In this document: positions 46,909-55,906 of the stretch, in pieces
Numbering within the stretch: the first letter of the stretch is position 1
Layout of the letters: each line of letters opens with the position of its first letter
Source of the DNA: Flavobacterium sangjuense
GTDB lineage: Bacteria > Bacteroidota > Bacteroidia > Flavobacteriales > Flavobacteriaceae
DNA: 64,000 nt
Assembly (NCBI RefSeq): GCF_004797125.1
Contig: NZ_CP038810.1
Coordinates: 1,364,001-1,428,000, forward strand
Direction: 5' to 3'
Position numbers and translations under genes: made by a program
Notes under the pieces: model-generated
Seen by the model: only the letters and a program-made list of their open reading frames with translations
The model's database searches: none
Told to the model about the DNA's origin: nothing

Positions 46909-49722
46909 TTAAAACCATTTTCTGGTAAAAAGTGTAATCAGTGTTTCCGGTCTGAAAGCTACGATAAATCTGATTCTTTCGCCGTAATTTTGTTGGCCAA
47001 TTTCCCAACCGTTATTGGAATAAACAGGAAAATATAATTCGAAATAGTCGGTTACGAGATTTAGGCGTATTCCGCCGTCGTAAACAAATTTTGGTGCAAT
47101 GTTCGCGTTTTTGATAAAACCGATATCGCCATACGCCTCAATCCAAGTCCAAATGCTATAACCGGCATTAACGGTTGTCATCCATCTGTTTGCTGTTCTG
47201 GTTTCAAGCATTGATTTGAAAAAACCATCAGAAACAATAGATTGCTGACTAAATAATCCTTTGGTTTCGGAACGACCTAAATATTCGCTTTCAAAAAGAT
47301 AATCGGTTGGTCTGTCTAAGCCAAAGTCAAAATAGGTTGACTTCGTTTTGTTGTGCAAAAAGGTTCCGGCAAACAGACGAATATTTAGCGAACGATTGTT
47401 GTCAAAGAGTCTTCGGTATTGAATTTCTCCCGCAAGTTTTCCAAAATCGGGAGCGTATTGAAAATCTCCCATAAAAGAAAGATGGTTGGTGACTTCCGTT
47501 TTTGTGTTGATATATTTTGTGTTGAAAACAGCATAATTTTCACTTTTATCTGCTACCGTAAATGCTGTTTTTTCCTTACTGACAATGACTTCTTTTACAA
47601 TAAATAATTCTTTTCTATTATCTCTGAAATCGTCAGGTCTGATATTGAAAAATATTGTTGGTGCCAACTTAGTATAATATGCATCAGGCGCATAATGCAG
47701 GTATTGACCGCTCATCATATAGCGGATAAAGTACAAATTACTATCGCGATTGAATTGATTGAAATACAGATAACCTTTACCTGAAAGGCTTTGTGCTTTG
47801 GTAGAAACTGTCGGATTTAAATCGAAATTGAAAGGTTTGTCTAGGATTGTTTTATTATGAAGGCGTATTCCGGGTAAAAGCCCATCATATAAATTGTATT
47901 CTAAAGTCGGAATATAAACTACTTGATTGTAATAAGGATCTTCTAAATCTTTAAAGAAAATGAATTTTATCGGACGATTAGTAACGCGCAAACTGCTTAA
48001 GGAACGCCAGTTGTTTCTCAGATTATATTCGGGAACTTCATTTTTGTAATTGATAACAATTTTCTCAGCATTATTTCTCGGAATAGTATAAATGCTATCT
48101 TTAATAACGGTGTCAAACCATTTTTTGAAGACGACATTTTTATCTTTTATGCCATACACAGAAATAGGTACATTGGTTTCGGTTTTGTTTTTTAAAGAAA
48201 AACTAACACTGTCTTTGGTTCGGGTAAGTTTGTCGAATTTAAAATCGATAATGTCACGGGAATCGATTATTTTATCAAAAAACCAATCTATTTTTTTAGG
48301 GGAATTGGTTGTTAAAATACTTTCAAAATCTTTTGCCTGGGTTTGCTTTGTTTTATTTAAGGCAACGAATTCCTTAATGCTATTTGGCACACTATTGTTT
48401 TCCAAATAACTGTCAAGATATCTCAAACTCAATCCGGCTCTGTATTTTGAGGCAATTTTTTCGTTGAATTTTATCAAAGTGTTTTTTGGATTACTCAAAG
48501 CCTGATCCAAATTTTTTCGTGCCATCAGCATGTACAAATAGCTGTACTGACCATTAAAATTTAGGCTTACCAGATTATAACCTCTCAACAATTTTAACTT
48601 GGCAACACTTCCCATCATTTTGCTGTCAGGATGATGTTCTTCTATATATTTCATCATAACATAGACCTGAATTCCGTCATAAATCCAGTTGTCTTTTCGC
48701 GGATCAAGTTGTAAAGTGTTGTGCAGATAATTGTTTAAGTAGGTTTTTAGAAACTTAATTTCATATAAAAACTCATCGGGAAAAGGGCTGATAAAAAGTG
48801 GTAGTTGATTTAATCCGTAAAAAGGATTTCTGTCATAATCAGCCTGAGCAACAGTGACTTTTGATTGTGGAAATTTACCCAGATTTTCGGAAACATAATT
48901 TACAATTCTATCAATAATAATGGCTCTTTGAATATCGTTTAACCTATCGTCTTTTAAATTGGAAACGACTTCAATACTGCCGTTTTTATAGATTTCGAAA
49001 TCCTTTTTTCCATCGACAAACAGATTGAAATCCTGGCGGTTTTTCCCTGAGAAATGATAGTTGTTTAAACCATTTGTAGTTTCTCTTTGTGTTTCATACA
49101 AATCTGAAAACAAATCAAATTTTTGTGGCACTTTGACAACAGCATCATAGTCCGAAAGCGCGTTGGCACAATCGTCTAAATTTAAATTGTCATACTTGGC
49201 AAACCCTTTTTTTTCGTATCGCGCCGGAATAAGAAAGCAGTTTTTGAGATACATTTTGCCGTTTTCGCCATAGCCATATTTTGTAAATTTATCGCTCGGA
49301 ATTTTCACAGTATAACTCAGCGTAAAGCTTGCTTTTTGATTGGGCAGCAACTTTTCTTTAAGCCGAATTTGAATAACATCAGGATAGTTTTTATCTCTTT
49401 CCCAGGTCAACAAAGTCTTACTTCCATCAGCGATAGTAATGTTATTGGTTCGGCCTCTTTCTTTTTCTTTGGCCAAATGAAAACTTCTTCCAAACTCATC
49501 GGAAAAACGTGCTGCCAAAGGAGTGTTCTTTGATGTGTAACCATTCATCCAATCGTTTAAAACGATATTAGTCAGTGTGTCGTTGGTTTGATTGAAGTAG
49601 ATCAATTCCTGATTGACCGTCAATTCCTTCTTTTCATTGTCGACTTCCACAATCATTTTGGAATTGTGTTGCGCAAAAGAGATAAAGCTGAAAAGAAAAA
49701 GTATGTAGTGTAGTTTTTTCAA
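46909..49722 (-). CDS. Inactivated M1-peptidase-like protein with C-terminal outer-membrane barrel
   Basis: This is a 937-residue protein with a signal peptide (MKKLHYILFLFSFISFAQ). Residues 20-520 follow the M1 aminopeptidase plan, with an N-terminal beta domain and then a gluzincin-like helical domain. The zinc motif is lost. HExxH is replaced by Lys-Thr-Tyr-Leu-Asn at about 326-330, and the downstream W-x-x-E-G is WIYDG with Asp349, so zinc peptidase activity is not expected. Beta-rich sequence follows from about 590 to the end, with alternating aromatic strands and a terminal Phe typical of outer-membrane barrels. Its start overlaps the SGNH gene stop by four bases. It is the last gene of the uvrA-LOG-MBOAT-SGNH run. 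Its function is unknown; a binding or translocation role in envelope modification is inference. Confidence 0.82.
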   Translation of the reverse strand: MKKLHYILFLFSFISFAQHNSKMIVEVDNEKKELTVNQELIYFNQTNDTLTNIVLNDWMNGYTSKNTPLAARFSDEFGRSFHLAKEKERGRTNNITIADGSKTLLTWERDKNYPDVIQIRLKEKLLPNQKASFTLSYTVKIPSDKFTKYGYGENGKMYLKNCFLIPARYEKKGFAKYDNLNLDDCANALSDYDAVVKVPQKFDLFSDLYETQRETTNGLNNYHFSGKNRQDFNLFVDGKKDFEIYKNGSIEVVSNLKDDRLNDIQRAIIIDRIVNYVSENLGKFPQSKVTVAQADYDRNPFYGLNQLPLFISPFPDEFLYEIKFLKTYLNNYLHNTLQLDPRKDNWIYDGIQVYVMMKYIEEHHPDSKMMGSVAKLKLLRGYNLVSLNFNGQYSYLYMLMARKNLDQALSNPKNTLIKFNEKIASKYRAGLSLRYLDSYLENNSVPNSIKEFVALNKTKQTQAKDFESILTTNSPKKIDWFFDKIIDSRDIIDFKFDKLTRTKDSVSFSLKNKTETNVPISVYGIKDKNVVFKKWFDTVIKDSIYTIPRNNAEKIVINYKNEVPEYNLRNNWRSLSSLRVTNRPIKFIFFKDLEDPYYNQVVYIPTLEYNLYDGLLPGIRLHNKTILDKPFNFDLNPTVSTKAQSLSGKGYLYFNQFNRDSNLYFIRYMMSGQYLHYAPDAYYTKLAPTIFFNIRPDDFRDNRKELFIVKEVIVSKEKTAFTVADKSENYAVFNTKYINTKTEVTNHLSFMGDFQYAPDFGKLAGEIQYRRLFDNNRSLNIRLFAGTFLHNKTKSTYFDFGLDRPTDYLFESEYLGRSETKGLFSQQSIVSDGFFKSMLETRTANRWMTTVNAGYSIWTWIEAYGDIGFIKNANIAPKFVYDGGIRLNLVTDYFELYFPVYSNNGWEIGQQNYGERIRFIVAFRPETLITLFTRKWF

Positions 49723-50609
49723 GGTTTTGATTTGGGTTTAAAAAAGGCGCTGAAAACTACCTTCGTAAATTCAATCGCACCGGCTTTGTTCATATGGCCA
49801 CAGGTTGAAAAATATTTATCATCAGTTACGGCGTTTTCAAATCTATGGATTTCGGGATAAACCGAATTGATATGATTGAAATAATCCCTGTTGATAGTAC
49901 TCATGCACATTGGTGTTGTTATCGCAATTAAATTGATATTATTTTTTTTGCAAATGGCTTTGATTTCTTCGTAGCCAATATTCCTTTTTGGATAATATTT
50001 CGATAAATCTGCAGGAACCATTTTTCCCGGGATTGATTTCAAAGGATTAAACCCATCATTATCCAAAGCATTTGTTTTCTTATGAACAAGTGAAAAGTAC
50101 ATTTCCCTAAATCCAACACGCGCATCATAATGCAGATACCTGTAAAACGGGATATAAACCAGTTTTTTATACTCAGGTATATCGTTGTAATGATCCTGGA
50201 TAATTTGTGATTGATGCAAATAAGGCATAAACAAAGAACGTATGGCTTCGGAATGATCATTTGTGTTAATATTCAAATCTACCTGTAGGATGAGATTTTT
50301 AATCTTATAGTTGCGTTCGACCATCAACTTTAACATCAATGCTGATTCTTCCAGTCGGGAACGCGTAATTCCAAAGTTGAACGTTTTATAGCCTTGCTCA
50401 TTAAATATTTTTGGTACCAAATGATTGTTGACGCGGGAAGAACCGAGGAAAACAACATCATAATTTTTGTCTTTTGAATTGTATAGATAACTGATTTTAT
50501 TTCGGTCATCATTTTGCTTGTAAACCAGGGTATACAGCACATCAAGAATTCCCATTACAAGGATTAATATTGCCAATGCTTTTACTATGAATATTAAAAA
50601 CTTCTTCAT
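49719..50609 (-). CDS. SGNH-hydrolase-like membrane-anchored protein, partner of MBOAT
   Basis: This is a 296-residue protein with one N-terminal membrane helix (about 3-28) and an outside domain. DVVFLGSSRVNNHLVP (residues 51-66) looks like SGNH block I with Ser57 or Ser58 as nucleophile. FNFGITRSRLEE resembles block II. The C-terminal block V reads YFSTCGHMNKAGA with His272, but the Asp normally three residues before it is Thr269. It follows the MBOAT gene in a one-base TAATG overlap, like the AlgI-AlgJ/X and DltB-DltD pairs, where an MBOAT exports acyl groups to an outside acyltransferase. The role is therefore probably acylation of a surface polymer. The family assignment is tentative. 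Confidence 0.72.
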   Translation of the reverse strand: MKKFLIFIVKALAILILVMGILDVLYTLVYKQNDDRNKISYLYNSKDKNYDVVFLGSSRVNNHLVPKIFNEQGYKTFNFGITRSRLEESALMLKLMVERNYKIKNLILQVDLNINTNDHSEAIRSLFMPYLHQSQIIQDHYNDIPEYKKLVYIPFYRYLHYDARVGFREMYFSLVHKKTNALDNDGFNPLKSIPGKMVPADLSKYYPKRNIGYEEIKAICKKNNINLIAITTPMCMSTINRDYFNHINSVYPEIHRFENAVTDDKYFSTCGHMNKAGAIEFTKVVFSAFFKPKSKP

Positions 50610-52042
50610 TAGAACTGAAAATAAATAAACTCCTTATAATCCGAAAATACTCCCAAAGCCACAATAGCAGCCAGGCATAAGCCTAATTTCAGCCAACTAT
50701 ATTTCCCGGATATTGGTTCAATTTTAGTTCGGCTGTTCCATTCGACAATTACAAATACAAATAGCATTAACAAAAGCTCATAACTATAGCGTTCGATACT
50801 GAAATATTGCTTTGAAAAATGCATATCGGTAAACATTCGCTTGATGTAAAATAACGCATCATGAATTGTTTTTGCACGGAAAAATATCCAGGCGAAACAC
50901 GTAATTATAAATGTGATGAGAATATTGAAAATAATTCTGAGCGACGAAAAATTTAATCCTAATTCAAACTCTTCGATGTTGTTTCGGTTTCTGTTTAATA
51001 ACAACAAGGGAATAAAATACAGTGCATTGATAAATCCCCAGGCGATAAATGTCCAGCTTGCACCATGCCAAAATCCACTAACCAAAAAAATGATAAAAGT
51101 GTTTCTGACTTTAAACCATTTTGAGCCTTTGCTTCCACCTAGTGGAATGTATAAATAATCGCGAAACCATGTCGTTAACGAAATGTGCCAACGTCGCCAA
51201 AATTCGGCGATATCTCTTGAAAAATAAGGATAATTGAAGTTCTTCAGTAAATCAATCCCGAAGAGTTTTGACGTTCCTAAAGCAATATCGGAATAACCTG
51301 AAAAGTCGCCATAAATCTGGAAAGCAAAATAAACCGCACCCAAAATCAGCGACAGCGAATTCATCGAATTGTAATGATTGAAAATTTCGTTAGTGTAGTT
51401 TGCACACGTATCAGCAATAACCACTTTTTTGACCAAACCCCAAATGATTTGGTAGATTCCTTCTTTGGCTTTTTCGAAATCGAATTCTCTTTTTACTTTT
51501 AATTGCGGTAAAAGATGCGTCGCTCTTTCAATCGGTCCGGCAACCAGCAAAGGGAAATAGCTCACGAATAATGAATAATCAACAAAATTGTGTTCAGCCT
51601 TAATTCGTTTGTAATAAATATCGATGATATAGGACAAGCCATGAAAAATATAAAATGAAATTCCGACCGGAAGTACTATTTTCAATATAATTGGACTGAC
51701 ATTAAATCCGATTGTACTAAACAAATCAGCAAAGGATTTGGAAAAGAAATTGTAATATTTGAAAAAGCCAAGTACACTAAGGCAAATTATTATTGTCAGC
51801 CAAAGCCAAAACTTCCGTAACCTTTGTGAGGAATTGTTCTCTAACCGGATTCCGGCAAAATATACCAGCAACGTTGAAAAAAGTAACAGAAATAAAAATC
51901 GCCAATCCCAACACGAATAAAAATAATAACTCGCCAGTATAAGAATATAATTTTGGGAAGTCTTTGATTTATTCGGCATAAACCAATACAACAGAAAAAC
52001 TATTGGCAGGAAAATAGCAAAATTTAAAGAGTTGAAAAACAT
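50609..52042 (-). CDS. MBOAT-family membrane-bound O-acyltransferase
   Basis: This 477-residue polytopic membrane protein is of the AlgI/DltB-like MBOAT family. It has HGLSYIIDIYYKR, YFPLLVAGPIERATHLLPQL, YGDFSGYSDIALGTSKLFGI and the catalytic histidine in VSGFWHGASWTFIAWG. WRRWHISLTTWFRDYLYIPLGG is the most conserved family segment. AlgI-type MBOATs pass acetyl groups across the inner membrane to a periplasmic acetyltransferase; here the SGNH-like neighbour would be that partner. The acceptor polymer is unknown, and no alginate or other polysaccharide genes are nearby. Confidence 0.95.
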   Translation of the reverse strand: MFFNSLNFAIFLPIVFLLYWFMPNKSKTSQNYILILASYYFYSCWDWRFLFLLLFSTLLVYFAGIRLENNSSQRLRKFWLWLTIIICLSVLGFFKYYNFFSKSFADLFSTIGFNVSPIILKIVLPVGISFYIFHGLSYIIDIYYKRIKAEHNFVDYSLFVSYFPLLVAGPIERATHLLPQLKVKREFDFEKAKEGIYQIIWGLVKKVVIADTCANYTNEIFNHYNSMNSLSLILGAVYFAFQIYGDFSGYSDIALGTSKLFGIDLLKNFNYPYFSRDIAEFWRRWHISLTTWFRDYLYIPLGGSKGSKWFKVRNTFIIFLVSGFWHGASWTFIAWGFINALYFIPLLLLNRNRNNIEEFELGLNFSSLRIIFNILITFIITCFAWIFFRAKTIHDALFYIKRMFTDMHFSKQYFSIERYSYELLLMLFVFVIVEWNSRTKIEPISGKYSWLKLGLCLAAIVALGVFSDYKEFIYFQF

Positions 52043-52096
52043 GTTAAAAGTAAATTAGCTGGTATTGCTATCAGCTGAAATCGAAATGCTGAACGC

Positions 52097-52819
52097 TTAA
52101 AAATTTGGACTCAGATTGTATTTTTTGTAGAAATTATCCAAAGCTTCAACTACTTCATCTTCAGTATCCACAATTTTAATCAGGTTCATGTCATCCGGAT
52201 TAGCATTGTGTTCTTTTTCAATCATCACCGTTTTTATCCAGTTTATCAATCCCGACCAATATTCTGAACCAACCAATATGATTGGGAATTTTCCAATTTT
52301 TTTGGTTTGGATAAGCGTTACCGCTTCAAATAATTCGTCCAAAGTTCCGAAACCACCAGGCATTACAACAAAACCTTGCGAATATTTTACAAACATGACC
52401 TTGCGTACAAAGAAATAGTCAAAATTCAGGTTTTTATCTTTATCAATATACGGATTGTAATGTTGCTCAAAAGGCAGTTCAATGTTCAAACCAACTGATG
52501 TTCCTTCGCCATTATGAGCGCCTTTGTTTCCGGCTTCCATGATTCCGGGACCACCACCTGTGATAACGCCATAACCGGCTTTACTGATTTTATAGGCAAT
52601 TTTTTCGGCCAACAAATAATATTTATTATCGGGTTTTGTTCGTGCTGAACCAAAAATAGAAACACAAGGCCCAATTCTGGCCATGCTTTCGTATCCATTC
52701 ACAAACTCGGACATGATTTTAAAAATCGCCCAGGAATCGTTGGTTCTAACTTCGTTCCAGGTTTTTTGTTTTAATTTTTCCTGGATTTTATCATCTTCAT
52801 TTAGAAAATCTTCTCTCAT
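52097..52819 (-). CDS. LOG-family nucleotide 5'-monophosphate phosphoribohydrolase
   Basis: This 240-residue protein is of the lysine-decarboxylase-like/LOG family (TIGR00730 type). The diagnostic motifs are GGGPGIMEAGNKGAH near residue 90 and MPGGFGTLDELFEAVTLIQT near 155. Such enzymes cleave the N-glycosidic bond of nucleoside monophosphates, including cytokinin precursors in some species. The old 'lysine decarboxylase' label is wrong. It lies 34 bases after uvrA and 54 bases before the MBOAT gene in the same direction. Confidence 0.93.
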   Translation of the reverse strand: MREDFLNEDDKIQEKLKQKTWNEVRTNDSWAIFKIMSEFVNGYESMARIGPCVSIFGSARTKPDNKYYLLAEKIAYKISKAGYGVITGGGPGIMEAGNKGAHNGEGTSVGLNIELPFEQHYNPYIDKDKNLNFDYFFVRKVMFVKYSQGFVVMPGGFGTLDELFEAVTLIQTKKIGKFPIILVGSEYWSGLINWIKTVMIEKEHNANPDDMNLIKIVDTEDEVVEALDNFYKKYNLSPNF

Positions 52820-52853
52820 TTTATTCTGTTTTTTTAATGTAAAAGCAAACGCG

Positions 52854-55685
52854 CTAAAGTAATTCTTTTTTCAAAAACTCCGCGGTGTAGCTTTTCTTAT
52901 TCTTTATAATTTCTTCAGGTGTTCCTTTGGCAACCACTTCACCGCCGGCTTTTCCGCCTTCAGGACCAATATCGATAATGTAATCCGCTAATTTGATTAC
53001 ATCCATATTGTGTTCAATAATCAAAATCGAATTGCCTTTGTTTACCAATTTATTAATCACATCCATTAGCACGCGAATGTCTTCAAAATGCAAACCGGTC
53101 GTAGGTTCATCCATAATGTAGAAGGTGTTTCCAGTATCTTTTTTGGATAATTCGGTAGCCAGTTTGATACGTTGCGCTTCACCGCCGGAAAGCGTTGTGC
53201 TTTGTTGTCCCAAAGTGATATAACCTAAACCAACATCCTGAATTGTTTTAACTTTTCGATAGATTTTTGGTATGTTTTCAAAAAACGGAACTGCTTCATC
53301 AACGGTCATGTTCAACACATCCGAAATTGATTTTCCTTTGTATCGAATTTCCAAAGTTTCTCTGTTGAAACGCTTGCCCTGACAGGTTTCGCATTCTACA
53401 TAAACATCCGGAAGGAAACTCATTTCAATCGTTCTCACGCCTGAACCTTCGCAGGTTTCGCATCTTCCGCCGGAAACATTAAAGCTAAATCTTCCCGCTT
53501 TATAACCACGAATCATGGCTTCAGGTGTCATGGTGTACAAGCTTCTGATTTCCGAAAAAACATCGGTATATGTCGCCGGATTCGAACGTGGCGTTCTACC
53601 AATCGGACTTTGATCAATGTCGATTACTTTGTCGATATGTTCTAAACCTTCAATCTTTTTATACGGTTGCGGTTTTTTGACGCCATTGAAATAATAGGCA
53701 TTCAAAATAGGATAGAGCGTTTCATTAATCAATGTTGATTTTCCACTTCCTGAAACTCCGGTTACGCAAATTAGTTTTCCTAAAGGTAATTCGATGGAAA
53801 CATTTTTAAGGTTATTTCCGGTTGCTCCAGTCAATTTTAAGAATTTGCCATTGCCTTCGCGACGTTTTTTTGGAACTTCAATTTTCTTTTCACCATTCAG
53901 ATACATTGCCGTCATGGTGTGTTCTTTCAAAAGTTCTTTTGGAGTTCCTTTACTGATGATTTCACCTCCAAATTTTCCGGCTTTTGGGCCGATGTCAATC
54001 ACATAATCAGCACGTTCAATCATGTCTTTGTCATGCTCCACCACCAAAACAGAGTTTCCAATATCGCGTAATTGTTCTAACGAATGGATTAGTTTTTCAT
54101 TGTCTCTTTGGTGCAAACCAATACTTGGTTCGTCCAAAATATAAAGCACACCAACCAACTGCGAACCAATTTGGGTTGCCAATCGGATGCGCTGGGCTTC
54201 ACCACCCGAAAGCGATTTGGAACTACGGTTTATCGATAAATAATTCAGGCCGACATTCACCAAAAAGCGCAAACGGTCTTTGATTTCTTTGACGATTTCC
54301 GTCGCGATGATTTTTTGTTTTTCAGATAGATTTTTGTCTAATTCGTCAAACCAAGCCGATAATTCCGAGATATCCATAGTCGATAAATCGAAAATATTTT
54401 TCTCGTAAATTCGGAAATACATCGCTTCTTTTTTCAGACGCGAACCTTCACATTCCGGACAAATTACTTCGTCCATAAATTCTTTTGCCCAACGCTTTAT
54501 AGAAGTCGATTGACTTTCGTCGTATTGATTTTTGATGAAATGCGATATTCCTTCAAACTCAATTTTGTATTCTTTGGTGATGCCTAAAGTCTTTGATTCT
54601 ACAGAGAATTTTTCCTTTCCGCCATGCAGAATAACTTCCATAGCTTCTTCCGAAATTTTCTCTATTGGGTCAGTTAAAGTGAATTCGAATTTTTCGCCAA
54701 TGATTTCCAATTGCTTGAACATCCACGAACTTTTATATTCGCCAAGCGGAGCAAAACCGCCATTTTTGATAGATAGTTTTGGATTTGGAATAATCTTTTT
54801 CAGATTTATTTCGTGAACGGTTCCCAAACCTTTACATACTTCGCAGGCACCTTTTGGTGAGTTGAATGAAAACAAATTCGGCTCTGGATTTTGATAAGAT
54901 ATTCCGGAAGTCGGGCACATTAAATTCCGACTGAAATAACGCACTTCATTGGTATCCTGATCCAAAATCATCAATACATTTTCGCCATGATACATCGCTG
55001 TTTTGATGCTTTCGGTCAGGCGTTTTTCATTCTCTTCAGTATTCTCAATCACCATTCTGTCGATGACAATTTCGATATCATGGGTTTTATAACGATCGAG
55101 TTTCATTCCGGGAAGTAAATCCTGAACTTCACCATTGACACGCACTTTTACAAAACCTTGTTTGGTAATCTGCTGGAACAATTCGGCGTAATGACCTTTT
55201 CGGGCACGAATAATTGGTGCCAAAATATTGATGCGTTTTCCTGTAAAATTTTTGATAATCAATTCCTTGATTTGGTCATCCGAGTAGGAAACCATTTTTT
55301 CTCCGGTCACATAACTATAGGCTTCTCCGGCACGAGCATACAACAAACGCAGGAAATCATAAATTTCGGTAATCGTTCCAACCGTTGAACGCGGACTTTT
55401 ACTGGTAGTTTTTTGTTCGATGGCAATTACGGGAGAAAGCCCATCAATTTTATCTACATCAGGACGCTCTAATCCGCCAAGGAATTGACGCGCATAAGCC
55501 GAGAATGTTTCGATATAACGACGTTGTCCTTCAGCATAAATGGTGTCAAATGCTAAAGACGATTTTCCCGAACCTGAAAGCCCGGTAATAACCACCAGTT
55601 TTTCTCTGGGAATCGTGATGTCTATATTCTTCAGATTGTGCACTCGGGCACCAAGAACTTCAATCGTATTTTCGGTATCTAGCAT
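52854..55685 (-). CDS. uvrA: Excinuclease ABC subunit A
   Basis: UvrA is the damage-recognition ATPase of nucleotide excision repair. Its 943 residues contain two ABC modules: Walker [10 protein letters not shown] near residue 33 and GVSGSGKST near 640. The signatures are [16 protein letters not shown] and [16 protein letters not shown]. Zinc-finger cysteines are CPECEGSRL in the first half and CETCEGSG...CETCQGKRF in the second, with ACEVCKGLG as part of the first finger. All domains are present, as in UvrA1. It has a consensus -7 element and may lead an operon of five genes down to 46909. Confidence 0.98.
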   Translation of the reverse strand: MLDTENTIEVLGARVHNLKNIDITIPREKLVVITGLSGSGKSSLAFDTIYAEGQRRYIETFSAYARQFLGGLERPDVDKIDGLSPVIAIEQKTTSKSPRSTVGTITEIYDFLRLLYARAGEAYSYVTGEKMVSYSDDQIKELIIKNFTGKRINILAPIIRARKGHYAELFQQITKQGFVKVRVNGEVQDLLPGMKLDRYKTHDIEIVIDRMVIENTEENEKRLTESIKTAMYHGENVLMILDQDTNEVRYFSRNLMCPTSGISYQNPEPNLFSFNSPKGACEVCKGLGTVHEINLKKIIPNPKLSIKNGGFAPLGEYKSSWMFKQLEIIGEKFEFTLTDPIEKISEEAMEVILHGGKEKFSVESKTLGITKEYKIEFEGISHFIKNQYDESQSTSIKRWAKEFMDEVICPECEGSRLKKEAMYFRIYEKNIFDLSTMDISELSAWFDELDKNLSEKQKIIATEIVKEIKDRLRFLVNVGLNYLSINRSSKSLSGGEAQRIRLATQIGSQLVGVLYILDEPSIGLHQRDNEKLIHSLEQLRDIGNSVLVVEHDKDMIERADYVIDIGPKAGKFGGEIISKGTPKELLKEHTMTAMYLNGEKKIEVPKKRREGNGKFLKLTGATGNNLKNVSIELPLGKLICVTGVSGSGKSTLINETLYPILNAYYFNGVKKPQPYKKIEGLEHIDKVIDIDQSPIGRTPRSNPATYTDVFSEIRSLYTMTPEAMIRGYKAGRFSFNVSGGRCETCEGSGVRTIEMSFLPDVYVECETCQGKRFNRETLEIRYKGKSISDVLNMTVDEAVPFFENIPKIYRKVKTIQDVGLGYITLGQQSTTLSGGEAQRIKLATELSKKDTGNTFYIMDEPTTGLHFEDIRVLMDVINKLVNKGNSILIIEHNMDVIKLADYIIDIGPEGGKAGGEVVAKGTPEEIIKNKKSYTAEFLKKELL

Positions 55686-55702
55686 AGCAATTTGGCAAAA
55701 CG

Positions 55703-55710
55703 CAAAGATA
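55703..55710 (-). promoter_or_regulatory. TAnnTTTG element of uvrA
   Basis: On the minus strand, TATCTTTG is a perfect -7 consensus, 17 bases before the ATG. A TTA lies 19 bases further upstream in place of TTG. Confidence 0.6.
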
Positions 55711-55840
55711 CTATTTTAGAAGGAATTTTTAACTAGTCAGTTGAGAAGTTATTGTTAAAAATAAGAGGATAATTGGAACTTTAGGCCTAGTCGTAAAATA
55801 GGCTGCATTACTTTATCAGGATTCTATTTTACATAACGTT

Positions 55841-55873
55841 TCATGCATTACTCATGCATTATCCATGCCTTTA
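55841..55873. repeat. Three 11-base units TCATGCATTAC-like
   Basis: TCATGCATTAC, TCATGCATTAT and CCATGCCTTTA lie end to end at 55841-55873 in the gene-free stretch between clcB-like and uvrA. ATGCAT is palindromic, so the first two units are candidate protein-binding sites one helical turn apart. Confidence 0.5.
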
Positions 55874-55906
55874 TGATGCTTTTACTAGGGAGTAAGCATG
55901 TAGAAA

